Shown here in pieces: positions 37,604 through 46,564 of a stretch of DNA of 64,000 bases (positions are counted from its first letter, which is position 1; each line of letters starts with the position of its first letter). A program made the position numbers and the translations under genes. The notes beneath the pieces are model-generated. The model was not told the origin of the DNA. It searched no databases and saw only the letters and a program-made list of their open reading frames with translations. The DNA comes from an uncultured Bacteroidia bacterium. GTDB taxonomy: Bacteria > Bacteroidota > Bacteroidia > Bacteroidales > UBA932. The stretch is from NCBI GenBank assembly GCA_902785575.1, contig CACZZF010000011.1, forward strand, positions 1-64,000, given 5' to 3'.

Positions 37604-39796
37604 ATGATGCCAAAAACGCCGAAAGCCATTCTGATCGTCCTCTTCGTCGCGCTGCTCTCGTCCTGCAGCTCGACACGGTCGCTCCCCGACGGACGGTACA
37701 GGCTTGCCGGCAACGAGGTGGAGGTCCTTGGGGACAAGAAGCTGTCACCGAGGGAATTCGAGAAATATGTCCAGCAAAAGTCGAATAGCTACCTCATTTT
37801 CGGCTGGAATCCTTTTCTTAACATTTACAATCTTTCCGGTCAAGACACCACCAAGTTCGGGAATCGTCTGGCAAGGAAGATCGGAGTCGCTCCGGTAGTC
37901 TTTGAGCCCGGGGCTGTGGATGCCTCAGTAGCCAACATCGGAAGGCATCTCGAGTACTTGGGTTATTATAATTCAAAGGTCAGCAGCTCAGTTAATTACG
38001 ATGGCCGGAAGGTGAAGGTGCTTTATACTGTTGAACCCGGCAAAAGGTATAAGATCGGTAAACTGGAGTATTCAGTCCCGGAAGGGGAGTTCAGCGAGGA
38101 TTTCTATGCCGACACTCTTAATGTCATGATCAAACCGGGGGATTACCTCGCCGAATCTGTTTTGGAAGAGGAGACTGAACGTTCCGCCGAATGGATGAGA
38201 CGTCACGGTTGGTTCGGTTTCAACAAGAACTATTATTCTTTTGAGGCGGACACGCTGGTCAAGAAAGACACGGCCGACCTTGTGATGTTTATCAAGGAAT
38301 ATACCAGGAACCAATCACCAGAAACGGCCAAGCCATTCCGCAAATACACATTCGGAGATGTCAGCGTCTCTTGGGATAAAGATTTACGGTTCAATGAGCG
38401 GGTGATTCGGGAAATGAACACCATCCGTCCCGGTTCATTATATGACGAGAGGGAAGTGAGGAACACATATTCCCGCATGTCCGCTCTGAAGGTTTTCAGC
38501 GGTGTCAACATCGAGCTCAATCCCAGGGATTCCGCTGATGTGGTGGATTGCTCAATCAACCTCACCCCATCCCGAATCCAGGGATTCCAAGTGAATTATG
38601 AGGCTTCAACCAACTCCAGTGGTCTTATCGGTAACTCGCCTCAAGTCAGCTACTTCCACAAGAATATCTTTCATGGTGGACAGTGGCTGAACCTTAGTTT
38701 CCTGGGCAATTTCCAGTTCATGTGGGATGACAGGAGCATCAGGTCCAACGAGTTCGGCGCCTCGGTCGGCTTGAGTTTTCCCGAGTCCCTTGGACTTCCG
38801 AATTCCCTCTTCACGGGTCAGAATATTCCCAGAACCGAGATCAAGGCCTCGTATACCTACCAAGACCGTCCGGAATACTCCAGGACTATGATCTCAGCGT
38901 CCTTGGGTTACGCCGGCGCTCTTTCCAGGGGCAGGTTCCTATACCAGATTTATCCCATTCAGGCGAAGATTGTCCGGCTCCATGACATGGACACGGATTT
39001 CTATGGGAAATTCAGCGGCAACCAGTTCCTGTTCAACGCCTATATCGACCACTTCGATGTCGGATCTGGTGGTATGGTTTACTATTCCACTTCAGCTGAT
39101 ATCAACCCTAGGTACAACTACAAATACATTCGTTTCCAGCTTGACGCGTCTGGAAATGTCCTAAACCTGTTCAATCGCTGGATGGATGAAGACAGGCGAG
39201 GGCACAGGATGATTTGGGGAATCCCTTATTCCCAGTACATCCGCTCTGAGCTCACTCTCGGCCACACCCTGTTCTTCGGAAGAGACAACAACCAATCCTT
39301 CGCTTACAGGCTTTTGGGTGGCTATAGCCTTGCCTATGGCAACTCATTCACTGTACCTCTAGAGAAGCAGTTCTATTGCGGTGGAGCCAGCAGCATGAGA
39401 GGATGGCAAGTCAGAACCTTGGGACCTGGGCGTTCCAAGAGGGCAGAGGCGATGATCATCCCCAGCCAGACTGGAGACATCAAACTAGAGGCAAACGCCG
39501 AGTACAGATTTCCCTTGTTCTGGAAATTGTCCGGAGCTCTGTTTATGGATGTGGGAAATATTTGGTATTCAACGGATTGGGGCGATGAAGGCTATATCGG
39601 ATACGACTTCCTGAAGAGCATCGCCGCGGACTGGGGGCTTGGTGTCAGGGTTGACCTTTCCTTCCTGGTTCTGCGTCTTGACATGGGTGTCAAGCTGTAC
39701 GATCCAACCATTGAGACTGGCGGTTGGTTCGGTCCCTCAGACTGGAAGCGAAAAGACTCGTTCGCCCTCCATTTCGGAGTAGGCTATCCGTTCTAG
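37604..39796 (+). CDS. tamL: TamL-type BamA-family outer-membrane lipoprotein
   Basis: Member of the Omp85 superfamily in the lipidated form found in Bacteroidota (translocation and assembly module lipoprotein). The signal LIVLFVALLSSC ends in a lipobox Cys. POTRA-like domains occupy roughly residues 30-330 (for example SPREFEKYVQQKSNSYLIFGWNP-type text, VKVLYTVEPGKRYKIGKL). The C-terminal 16-strand surface-antigen barrel has the family's GGASSMRGW near residue 605 and ends in aromatic HFGVGYPF. It has 730 residues. No tamB partner is adjacent in this window. The ATG is doubled (ATGATG); either could serve. Confidence 0.92.
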   Translation: MMPKTPKAILIVLFVALLSSCSSTRSLPDGRYRLAGNEVEVLGDKKLSPREFEKYVQQKSNSYLIFGWNPFLNIYNLSGQDTTKFGNRLARKIGVAPVVFEPGAVDASVANIGRHLEYLGYYNSKVSSSVNYDGRKVKVLYTVEPGKRYKIGKLEYSVPEGEFSEDFYADTLNVMIKPGDYLAESVLEEETERSAEWMRRHGWFGFNKNYYSFEADTLVKKDTADLVMFIKEYTRNQSPETAKPFRKYTFGDVSVSWDKDLRFNERVIREMNTIRPGSLYDEREVRNTYSRMSALKVFSGVNIELNPRDSADVVDCSINLTPSRIQGFQVNYEASTNSSGLIGNSPQVSYFHKNIFHGGQWLNLSFLGNFQFMWDDRSIRSNEFGASVGLSFPESLGLPNSLFTGQNIPRTEIKASYTYQDRPEYSRTMISASLGYAGALSRGRFLYQIYPIQAKIVRLHDMDTDFYGKFSGNQFLFNAYIDHFDVGSGGMVYYSTSADINPRYNYKYIRFQLDASGNVLNLFNRWMDEDRRGHRMIWGIPYSQYIRSELTLGHTLFFGRDNNQSFAYRLLGGYSLAYGNSFTVPLEKQFYCGGASSMRGWQVRTLGPGRSKRAEAMIIPSQTGDIKLEANAEYRFPLFWKLSGALFMDVGNIWYSTDWGDEGYIGYDFLKSIAADWGLGVRVDLSFLVLRLDMGVKLYDPTIETGGWFGPSDWKRKDSFALHFGVGYPF

Positions 39797-39798
39797 GA

Positions 39799-41205
39799 TT
39801 AAATGCGCCGCAAGGCGCAGACGTTCTCCACATGCTGGGTGTGGGGGAACATGTCAACCGGCTGGACAGCCGTAATCTCGTATTTCTCGCACAGTATCGC
39901 CAAATCACGCGCCTGAGAGGCGGGATTGCAACTGACGTACACGATCCGTTCCGGGGCGGCCTCTAGAATGACCTTCGCGACATCAGGATGTATGCCGGCT
40001 CTTGGAGGATCGAGAATGATGACATCAGGTTGGCCATGCTCTTCAATGAATCTGGCGTCCAGAACGTCTTTCATGTCACCGGCGAAAAACTCGCAATTGG
40101 TTATCCCGTTGGCGGCGGCATTGGCCTTCGCATCCTCAATGGCCTCGGGTACGTATTCAATTCCGATAACCTTCGCAGCCTTGCCGGACACAAACTGGGC
40201 GATAGTCCCGGTTCCGGTGTAGAGGTCGTAGACAATCTCATTTCCGGTCAGTTCCGCGAATTCCCTGGCGACTGTGTAAAGCTTAAGTGCCTGGCCGGAA
40301 TTGGTCTGGTAAAATGACTTGGCGCCTATCCTGAAAGTAAGCCCTTCCATCATCTCACGAATAGTTTCCTCACCCTTGTAAAGGATGCATTCCTGGTCGC
40401 CAATTGAATCATTTAACTTCCTGTTAATAACGTAGTAAAGTGAAGTTATTTGAGGAAAGGCTTCAGCGACGGCGTCAAGCATGGCCTCTCGCGCTTTCCG
40501 GTTCTCATAGAAGAAGCAGATGATGACCATAAGGTCGCCGGTGTCGGTAGTTCTGATGAACATATTCCTTATGAATCCCTTGTTCTCCCTGATATTGAAA
40601 AACTCCAGTCCATGGGAGACAGCATATTCCTTGCAGAAAAGCCTTATGTCATTAGAAGGATCTTTCTGGAGGTAACAACGCTTGATGTCAAGGACCTTGT
40701 CAAATAGCTTTCCGACATGGAAACCAAGGCCGACTCTTTCTTCGGGAGGTACGGTCTCCGGATCAACGCCCCATTCAAACCATCTTTTGCTGGAATATGT
40801 GAATTCCAGCTTATTACGATAATAAACCGTTTTATCAGAGGGGAGTGTGGGCCTGATTTCCGGCACTTTCAGGTGCCCGAGTCTAACCAATTGATCTTCA
40901 ACTTGTTGGCGTTTAGCTTCAAGCTGAAGATGATAGGGTAGCGGCTGCCATTTGCAACCTCCGCATGTGCCGAAATGCTGGCAGAACGGTTCAACTCGGT
41001 CAGGCGAAGGCTGGACGATCTTCGCGACAAAACCTTCATAATAATTATGGTGCTTGCGAGTTACTCGGATATTCACGATATCTCCAGGAACGGCGAACGG
41101 AACGAATACGACAGCTCCGTCCCAATGAGTCAAAGCTTTGCCTTCAGCGGCGCAAGCTTCGATAGTGACGTTCTCCAGCAGGATGTCGACTTTTTTCCTA
41201 GACAT
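39799..41205 (-). CDS. rlmD: 23S rRNA (uracil-C5)-methyltransferase, RlmD/RumA type
   Basis: SAM-dependent enzyme that makes 5-methyluridine in RNA, in the RlmD case at U1939 of 23S rRNA. The 468 residues have an N-terminal TRAM domain (LENVTIEACAAEGKAL, VPFAVPGDIVNIRV), Cys residues of an iron-sulfur site (FCQHFGTCGGCKWQ), and the Rossmann methyltransferase core YDLYTGTGTIA, ILDPPRAG and catalytic Cys in VYVSCNPAS. Related TrmA/RlmC-type targets cannot be excluded by motif alone. It converges on tamL with only 2 bases between stops. Confidence 0.92.
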   Translation of the reverse strand: MSRKKVDILLENVTIEACAAEGKALTHWDGAVVFVPFAVPGDIVNIRVTRKHHNYYEGFVAKIVQPSPDRVEPFCQHFGTCGGCKWQPLPYHLQLEAKRQQVEDQLVRLGHLKVPEIRPTLPSDKTVYYRNKLEFTYSSKRWFEWGVDPETVPPEERVGLGFHVGKLFDKVLDIKRCYLQKDPSNDIRLFCKEYAVSHGLEFFNIRENKGFIRNMFIRTTDTGDLMVIICFFYENRKAREAMLDAVAEAFPQITSLYYVINRKLNDSIGDQECILYKGEETIREMMEGLTFRIGAKSFYQTNSGQALKLYTVAREFAELTGNEIVYDLYTGTGTIAQFVSGKAAKVIGIEYVPEAIEDAKANAAANGITNCEFFAGDMKDVLDARFIEEHGQPDVIILDPPRAGIHPDVAKVILEAAPERIVYVSCNPASQARDLAILCEKYEITAVQPVDMFPHTQHVENVCALRRI

Positions 41206-41265
41206 GGGCAGGGTAGCGTCAAGCTACATCTAAGTTAACATAATATAAATTGTGTAACAAAAGGG

Positions 41266-42423
41266 CTATACCAGTGAAGCGAGGCCTGAAGCGTCGAATT
41301 TGTCATCTGAATAACCTTGTTTAAATGGCATTCCCTCGCTGAGAATCTCGAATCCGGCGGCTGTAGCTAATTCATTGAGCGATTTAACACTGGCCGCGGC
41401 CCATGTGAACGAACCGAATGCGATGAACTTCCGTCCTTTAACCATACGATCGACGACCGCTTCCATAAGTTGCCTTACCGGCGGGAATATGCCATTGTTA
41501 TATGTCGGTGATCCGAGAATCAGCGTGTCATAATTGAACACGTCTCTCAGAGCGAACGAATAATTCTCAGTTGTCAGATCGTGAACGGCACACTGGATTC
41601 CTCGGCTCCTGATAGCTTCAGCCAAGGCAAGAGCCGCTTTCTCCGTGTTGCCGTACATTGTTCCATAAGCCAGGCAAACTCCGGGATTCGCCTCATAAAG
41701 GCTTAACTTGTTGTACAAGGCGATCACTTCGGGTATGCTGTTTTCCCAGACTGGACCATGTGTTGAGCATATCCTCTTGATTTCCAGTCCATTAAGCTTT
41801 TTCAGCGCGGCCTGGACCGGAGCTCCGTATTTGCCCACAATGCAGGCGTAATACCTGGTCATTTCGGCCTTATAATCCTCGAAAATACCTGATTTTGTGT
41901 CAGTTACGTTCTTGTCCACCGCCTTGAAGGTGCCGAAAGCGTCTCCACTGAAGAGGGTTTTCTCTTCCTCGCACCATGTGACCATAGTCTCAGGCCAATG
42001 CACCATCGGAATCATGTGAAAACGCAGGCTGACACTACCCAGAGGCAGGGTCTCCCCTTCCTTCACCACCTTGATACCATCGGTAATACCATAGTAACCT
42101 TCAATCATCGAGGCCGCCTTGGCGTTAGTGACGATCTCACATTCTGGATATTCATCAAGTATCACTTTCTGGAGAGCGCTGTGGTCAGGCTCCATGTGAT
42201 TCACAACAAGATAGTCGATCTTCTTGTCCCCGATCTCATTCTTTATGTTTGAGAGTAACTCATCCTCAAATCCGGCGGCCGCGGTATCGATCAGCGCCAC
42301 CTTCTCATCCACGACTAAATAGGCGTTGTAACTTACTCCATAAGGCAACGGCCATTGCCTCTCAAAGAGGTCCGTCCTCATGTCATCGACTCCTACATAG
42401 CGAATTCTTTCTGTCAGTCTCAT
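41266..42423 (-). CDS. fprA: FprA-family flavodiiron protein
   Basis: A-type flavoprotein that reduces oxygen to water and/or nitric oxide in anaerobes. Residues 1-250 form the metallo-beta-lactamase-like domain with diiron ligands in HMEPDHS, GDAFG and STHGPVW. Residues about 255-385 are a flavodoxin domain (AYGTMYGNTEKAAL for FMN phosphate, SPTYNNGIFPPV, SFTWAAASVKSL). The 385 residues lack a C-terminal rubredoxin, so a separate electron donor is expected. It indicates an anaerobe that meets oxygen or NO. Confidence 0.94.
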   Translation of the reverse strand: MRLTERIRYVGVDDMRTDLFERQWPLPYGVSYNAYLVVDEKVALIDTAAAGFEDELLSNIKNEIGDKKIDYLVVNHMEPDHSALQKVILDEYPECEIVTNAKAASMIEGYYGITDGIKVVKEGETLPLGSVSLRFHMIPMVHWPETMVTWCEEEKTLFSGDAFGTFKAVDKNVTDTKSGIFEDYKAEMTRYYACIVGKYGAPVQAALKKLNGLEIKRICSTHGPVWENSIPEVIALYNKLSLYEANPGVCLAYGTMYGNTEKAALALAEAIRSRGIQCAVHDLTTENYSFALRDVFNYDTLILGSPTYNNGIFPPVRQLMEAVVDRMVKGRKFIAFGSFTWAAASVKSLNELATAAGFEILSEGMPFKQGYSDDKFDASGLASLV

Positions 42424-42444
42424 GGCTCATTTTTATTGGTTCCA

Positions 42445-42482
42445 CAAATATACTGAACTTATTCCTCTTTTTGTTAAATTTG
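42445..42482. promoter_or_regulatory. Divergent -7 boxes, fprA / rarA
   Basis: Minus-strand TATATTTG (42452-42445) faces fprA, 22 bases before its ATG. Plus-strand TAAATTTG (42475-42482) faces rarA and would give a leader of about 100 bases that carries the palindromes at 42521-42574. Confidence 0.45.
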
Positions 42483-42520
42483 TATTCGGCTGTGCGTTGA
42501 ATTGGTGGGAAAAGGCTGTT

Positions 42521-42574
42521 AACAAAATTGTTATTAGATTTAACAATATTGTTTTATTTATTGATTATTAATTA
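42521..42574. promoter_or_regulatory. Palindromic operator-like sites upstream of rarA
   Basis: AACAAAATTGTT (42521-42532) and the perfect palindrome AACAATATTGTT (42542-42553) have centres 21 bases apart, two helical turns. Immediately after is TTATTGATTATTAATTA (42558-42574), which matches 15 of 17 bases of the palindrome upstream of dnaA. The array looks like paired repressor sites in the rarA leader. Confidence 0.5.
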
Positions 42575-42585
42575 TTTATATAATA

Positions 42586-43902
42586 ATGGCATTTGACGAT
42601 CAAAATGTGGTTCAAAGCTCGATGCTCCCTCCCCTTCCCGAACGGATGAGGCCGAAAGACCTGGCCGGATACGTTGGGCAGACGCATCTTGTCGGTGAGG
42701 GGTGCATTCTCCGGAACATGATCACGAGCGGCAACCTCAGTTCTTTTATTCTCTGGGGACCTCCCGGCGTCGGTAAGACCACTCTCGCTGGTATTATCGC
42801 CTCATCTTTGCATCGTGACTTTTACACCTTATCCGCTGTCAGTGCCGGTGTCAAGGATGTCCGGGATGTCATTGACAGGGCTAAAGGTCGCTCTGTATTC
42901 TCCCAAGGCGCTGCTCCTATATTGTTCATAGACGAAATCCATCGTTTCAACAAGGCCCAGCAGGACGCCCTTCTTGGAGCCGTCGAGAACGGCACCATAG
43001 TTCTTATCGGTGCCACGACCGAGAATCCCTCTTTCGAGGTAATCACTCCCCTCTTGTCCCGTTGCCAGGTTTTTGTCTTGAAGTCTCTTGATGTGGAGGA
43101 TCTTCAGGTCCTTCTTGACAGGGCTTTGACGACAGATGTTCTTTTAAAGGAGAAGAATATCGAGGTCAAGGAGTCTGAAGCGCTTTTCCGTTTCAGTGGT
43201 GGTGATGCTCGGAAGTTATTGAACGTCTTGGAGATAGTGGTTGATTCTTTCGCTGGGAAGCCAGGGAAAATCATTATCGACAATAAGATTGTGACGGAGT
43301 GTGTCCAGGAGAATATAGCCATTTATGACAAGGATGGCGAGATGCACTACGACATCATTTCCGCCTTTATCAAGTCGATCCGAGGCTCGGATCCAAATGC
43401 GGCGGTCTATTACCTTGCCCGCATGCTTGACGGTGGCGAGGATCCTTTATTCATCGCCAGGCGCCTGTGTTTGTCAGCTTCTGAGGATGTCGGTTTGGCC
43501 AATCCAAACGCTCTGCTGCTGGCGAATGCCTGTTTCCAGGTTGTGCATCAGATTGGCATGCCCGAGGCAAGGATTCCGCTTGCCGAGGTCACGGTTTATC
43601 TGGCGAGTTCTCCGAAGAGTAATGCTTCTTATTTGGCTGTGGAGAAGGCGCTCGCGAAGGTAAAGGAAGACCGGACTAAGGCTGTTCCGCTTTATTTAAG
43701 GAACGCTCCTACGAAGCTTATGGAGGATCTTGGGTACGCTGATGGGTATAAATATGCCCATGATTATCCGGGGCATTTCGTCGATTTGGAATTCATGCCT
43801 GAAGGCCTTGAAGGCACCGTCTTCTATGAGCCCGCTCCAAACCCCCACGAAGACCGCCTCAAAGCCTACCTACGCACCTGCTGGCCAAAGTACTACGCAT
43901 AA
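42586..43902 (+). CDS. rarA: Replication-associated recombination protein A (MgsA/WRNIP1 family)
   Basis: AAA+ ATPase acting at stalled replication forks. The 438 residues contain an N-terminal region (MRPKDLAGYVGQTHLVGEG), Walker A GPPGVGKTT near residue 63, Walker B ILFIDEIHRFNKAQQDALL and sensor GATTENPSFEV. The C-terminal tetramerisation domain follows (SIRGSDPNAAVYYLARMLDGGEDPLFIARR-type text, split by domain boundary). ATG at 42586 is the first start after the A+T-rich leader. Its stop codon sits in the loop of a strong hairpin. Confidence 0.95.
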   Translation: MAFDDQNVVQSSMLPPLPERMRPKDLAGYVGQTHLVGEGCILRNMITSGNLSSFILWGPPGVGKTTLAGIIASSLHRDFYTLSAVSAGVKDVRDVIDRAKGRSVFSQGAAPILFIDEIHRFNKAQQDALLGAVENGTIVLIGATTENPSFEVITPLLSRCQVFVLKSLDVEDLQVLLDRALTTDVLLKEKNIEVKESEALFRFSGGDARKLLNVLEIVVDSFAGKPGKIIIDNKIVTECVQENIAIYDKDGEMHYDIISAFIKSIRGSDPNAAVYYLARMLDGGEDPLFIARRLCLSASEDVGLANPNALLLANACFQVVHQIGMPEARIPLAEVTVYLASSPKSNASYLAVEKALAKVKEDRTKAVPLYLRNAPTKLMEDLGYADGYKYAHDYPGHFVDLEFMPEGLEGTVFYEPAPNPHEDRLKAYLRTCWPKYYA

Positions 43903-43918
43903 GCGTAGTACTTTGGCC
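43883..43918 (+). terminator. Hairpin across the rarA stop codon
   Basis: GGCCAAAGTACTACGC (43883-43898) and GCGTAGTACTTTGGCC (43903-43918) are perfect 16-base complements around the 4-base loop ATAA, which contains the rarA stop TAA. No T-run follows directly; the next bases are ATAGTCTTCCCC. It could be a bidirectional terminator or a 3'-end RNA stabiliser. Confidence 0.6.
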
Positions 43919-44299
43919 ATAGTCTTCCCCCCCTGCACCCCCTATGGGGGACTGAGGGGCGTTCCCCTCAGACTCCCTGAACTCGCTTCGCTCAGACTTG
44001 CTGTCGTCGGCCCCTCCTCCTGCCCATGACCGAGGGTGGACAGGTCCTCCAAGGGATGGCTCCCCGTCACTATTACCAAATAGTAGCCAATAGTCCGATG
44101 GCGTCCCCGAAGGGGGCCTAGGAGAATGGACGTAGCGAGCGAAGGTCAGGCCGGCCAAAGGCGAGCGTCTGTCTGAGGGCCGTCAGGCCCGAGTTAGCGA
44201 GCGGCCGAGCATGACCGATGCGAGTAGTTCAGTCGACGTGGTACCCCGAAGGGGAGCGACCATCGGACGAATGTAATACTATTGAAATAGAATAAGTGA
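43903..44299. ncRNA. Non-coding hairpin-rich island, candidate structured RNA
   Basis: 397 bases between convergent rarA and the cysteate synthase gene, G+C-rich and unlike the A+T-rich spacers elsewhere. Small perfect hairpins: CCCCC/GGGGG (43938-43950), CTGAGGGG/CCCCTCAG (43952-43971), CCCCGAAGGGG at 44105-44115 and again at 44244-44254, and GGGCC/GGCCC (44177-44190). GTCCGATGG (44093-44101) pairs perfectly with CCATCGGAC (44260-44268) and encloses a middle arm (GGTCA 44144-44148 with TGACC 44212-44216; CGGCC 44152-44156 with GGCCG 44203-44207) plus the two CCCCGAAGGGG arms. Open frames on both strands here have no recognisable protein. It could be an RNA, a REP-like mobile repeat or a remnant; strand unknown. 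Confidence 0.4.
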
Positions 44300-45583
44300 T
44301 TAGAAAAGGCGGTCGACGGAGGCGATGACTTCTTCGGCGGAGAGGTCGGGGCTGAGGATAAGGTCGGGCTTCTTGAGCTCGAAACCCTTAGCAGTCGCGG
44401 TCAACATCCCGGCACCGGTAATATTCAACATCACCGTCTCATCCTTCTTGACAGCCCCCTCATCCAACGCCTTCTTCAAAGCTGCCACAGCGGAAGCGGC
44501 CGCGGGGAAAATGTCAAATCCCTCTTTATTGTAGAACTGAAGCATCCAGTAGACGATGTCGTCATTTGAGACTTTGAAGAAATCTCCACCTGATGCCTTG
44601 AGAACATCGAACATACCACCGGCGAGGCTGTACGGCGGTTTCCTGTTGGAAAGGACCTTCGCCAAAATCACTTCGGCGTTCTTCCTGGAATCCTCGGCGC
44701 TAATCGGCACAAGATCCCTAGAGTCAGCCTTCCATGAGTCATACATCAAGGTGTAAGGAGCATTCTGCACACAGTAGACTCTCATCTTATTGGCTCCGAA
44801 ACGGCCATCCTTCTCCAATCTGCAAGCATTCTCCCAAGCCGCTATGGCTCCAGTGCCGCTACCGACAGCCTGGAAATAGGCATCAGGGATGCGCCCGATC
44901 ACCTCGACCGCGCTTAAGATAGTTGTACCCATACCGTCCCTGCGGGCAACATTCTTAGCGCCACCCTCAGCCATATAATGAGGATCCTTGCAAAGCTTCT
45001 CTCCAAGTGCGATAGCATCGTAATAATCAGTCCCGTGAGGAGTGGCCACGACCTTCACGCAAGGCTTAAGTCGCCTGGTGAACCATAGATCGGATATATT
45101 ATCGTTAGGAATGCAGATCACGATCGGAATATCGTTGTCCGAGCAGACCCTGGCGAAAGCTCTCGCGGTGTTGCCGGCCGACTGGACCACAAGGATATGC
45201 TTGTCGTTCTTCGGAAGCCTCGCGCACACGGAGAAAGCCTCGGTCTCCTTGAAGGAACCGGTCTCCATCTTGGCACCTTTCTTAGGAACATAACCGGAAA
45301 GGGTAATATAGAGATTCTCCATGCCGAGCAAATCGGCCAGTCCCTTGCTCTTATAGGTCACAGGAGCGTGTGACTTGCGAAGAACCCGTTTGATAGGCAG
45401 CCATTCAGCATACCTGTAAAGCCCATTCAAGTCATCCCTGGGGGTGAACTTTTCATTCGAATAAACCGCCCTCACAAGAGAGGGAGACTGAGCCTCAGGA
45501 TCAGCCAGAGTCCAACCGGCGTCATCGAAGACCCTTCCGGTCCCGACATTCATGAGTCTGTAATCTGTCGCTTGGAATTTCAT
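44300..45583 (-). CDS. Probable cysteate synthase (threonine synthase-like PLP enzyme)
   Basis: Fold-type II PLP enzyme of 427 residues. The PLP lysine is Lys112 in GSFKETEAF; SAGNTARAF (135-143) lies at the cofactor. Several stretches fit my recollection of the cysteate synthase family (O-phosphoserine plus sulfite to L-cysteate) better than ordinary ThrC: YRLMNVGTGRVFDDAGW at the N-terminus in place of a Cys-rich ribbon, DLNGLYRYAEWLPI, EGGAKNVARRDGMGTT and YFQAVGSGTGAIAAWE. No homoserine kinase or homoserine dehydrogenase gene is nearby, as would be usual for thrC. Cysteate is the precursor of capnine and sulfonolipids in Bacteroidota. It is the last gene of an operon with an acyltransferase and an antiporter. 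Threonine synthase remains the alternative. Confidence 0.72.
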   Translation of the reverse strand: MKFQATDYRLMNVGTGRVFDDAGWTLADPEAQSPSLVRAVYSNEKFTPRDDLNGLYRYAEWLPIKRVLRKSHAPVTYKSKGLADLLGMENLYITLSGYVPKKGAKMETGSFKETEAFSVCARLPKNDKHILVVQSAGNTARAFARVCSDNDIPIVICIPNDNISDLWFTRRLKPCVKVVATPHGTDYYDAIALGEKLCKDPHYMAEGGAKNVARRDGMGTTILSAVEVIGRIPDAYFQAVGSGTGAIAAWENACRLEKDGRFGANKMRVYCVQNAPYTLMYDSWKADSRDLVPISAEDSRKNAEVILAKVLSNRKPPYSLAGGMFDVLKASGGDFFKVSNDDIVYWMLQFYNKEGFDIFPAAASAVAALKKALDEGAVKKDETVMLNITGAGMLTATAKGFELKKPDLILSPDLSAEEVIASVDRLF

Positions 45584-45595
45584 ATTGTTGTAATT

Positions 45596-46561
45596 TTAAA
45601 TAGTCATTATCAGATATGCCATGTAAGCTATGAATATCAACAGGAAAGCGCTTCCGTCCCCTCTCCCGATCTTGTTGTTACGACCTGTCCAGGCGCTGGC
45701 GAGAATAGCGAAAGAGCTGACCACCAGTACCCCCAGATCCACCGCCTTCATATTCTGGAACGACAATGGACATACCACTGCCGAGGCTCCGAGGATGAGA
45801 AGGATGTTGGAAATATTCGATCCGATGATGTTCCCGAGCGCGAGAGCGCCTTTCTTTTTCGCCGCCGCGACTACACATGTCACTAGTTCCGGCATCGAGG
45901 TCCCACCGGCTAAGATGGTGATAGCCACGAACTTCTGTGAAAGACCGGCAGCCTCCGCAATCCGGCAAGCCGAATCCACGAAAAGATTCCCTCCGAACAC
46001 AAGCCCGGCTAATCCGGCAAGCACCATCAGAATAGCGACCCAGATTTTAGTCACTTTTCCCCCGTCTTGTACCTCTTCTTCCTGGTCAACTTTGCCATGC
46101 TTGAATGATATGAACATATAAACCGCGAATAGAAGAAGGAACAGGCCTCCCTCCCAACGGTTGATCGTGTCATCATGGCCGAGTCCAAAAAGGGTATGCT
46201 GCAAACCGAAACCGATCAGCAGCAGTGAGATAATGATATTCAGTGGAATATCCCGCTTTTTGTTCTCTGAGGTGATAGCGATGGGAGTGATGAATGCCGT
46301 GAGTCCAAGGATCAGCAGGACATTGAATATGTTGGATCCGACGACATTACCGATCGCTATATCAGCGCTGCCTTTAAAAGCACCGGTAAGGCTAACAACC
46401 AGTTCGGGCATGGAGGTTCCGATGCCCACGATGGTCATTCCAATTAGAAACTCGCTTAACCCGGCTTTCCGGGCGATAGAAGATGCCCCATCGACCAGCC
46501 AATCCGCGCCCAGAATCACAAGGCACAGCCCGCCCAGAAGGATGAGGATGTCGCAGATCAT
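45596..46561 (-). CDS. Calcium/sodium antiporter (CaCA family, YrbG-like)
   Basis: Inner-membrane cation/Ca exchanger of 321 residues with about ten helices in two inverted halves. Each half carries an alpha-repeat: GIGTSMPELVVSLTGA plus GNVVGSNIFNVLLILG in the first, and GGTSMPELVTCVVAA plus GNIIGSNISNILLILG in the second. The acidic Glu of each SMPEL is the expected ion ligand. It lies 3 bases after the acyltransferase and 12 bases before the cysteate synthase gene, so all three are cotranscribed. Confidence 0.93.
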   Translation of the reverse strand: MICDILILLGGLCLVILGADWLVDGASSIARKAGLSEFLIGMTIVGIGTSMPELVVSLTGAFKGSADIAIGNVVGSNIFNVLLILGLTAFITPIAITSENKKRDIPLNIIISLLLIGFGLQHTLFGLGHDDTINRWEGGLFLLLFAVYMFISFKHGKVDQEEEVQDGGKVTKIWVAILMVLAGLAGLVFGGNLFVDSACRIAEAAGLSQKFVAITILAGGTSMPELVTCVVAAAKKKGALALGNIIGSNISNILLILGASAVVCPLSFQNMKAVDLGVLVVSSFAILASAWTGRNNKIGRGDGSAFLLIFIAYMAYLIMTI

Positions 46562-46564
46562 CGG

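Noticed and set aside
43730..44158. Protein genes in the island after rarA
   Set aside because: Frames on both strands either run out of frame through rarA or are Gly/Pro/Ser/Arg-rich with no family look; the DNA is better explained by hairpins.
44300..45583. Plain threonine synthase call
   Set aside because: Fold and cofactor site agree, but the N-terminus and the EGGAKNVARRDGMG and QAVGSGTGAIAAWE segments suit cysteate synthase better. Kept as the alternative.
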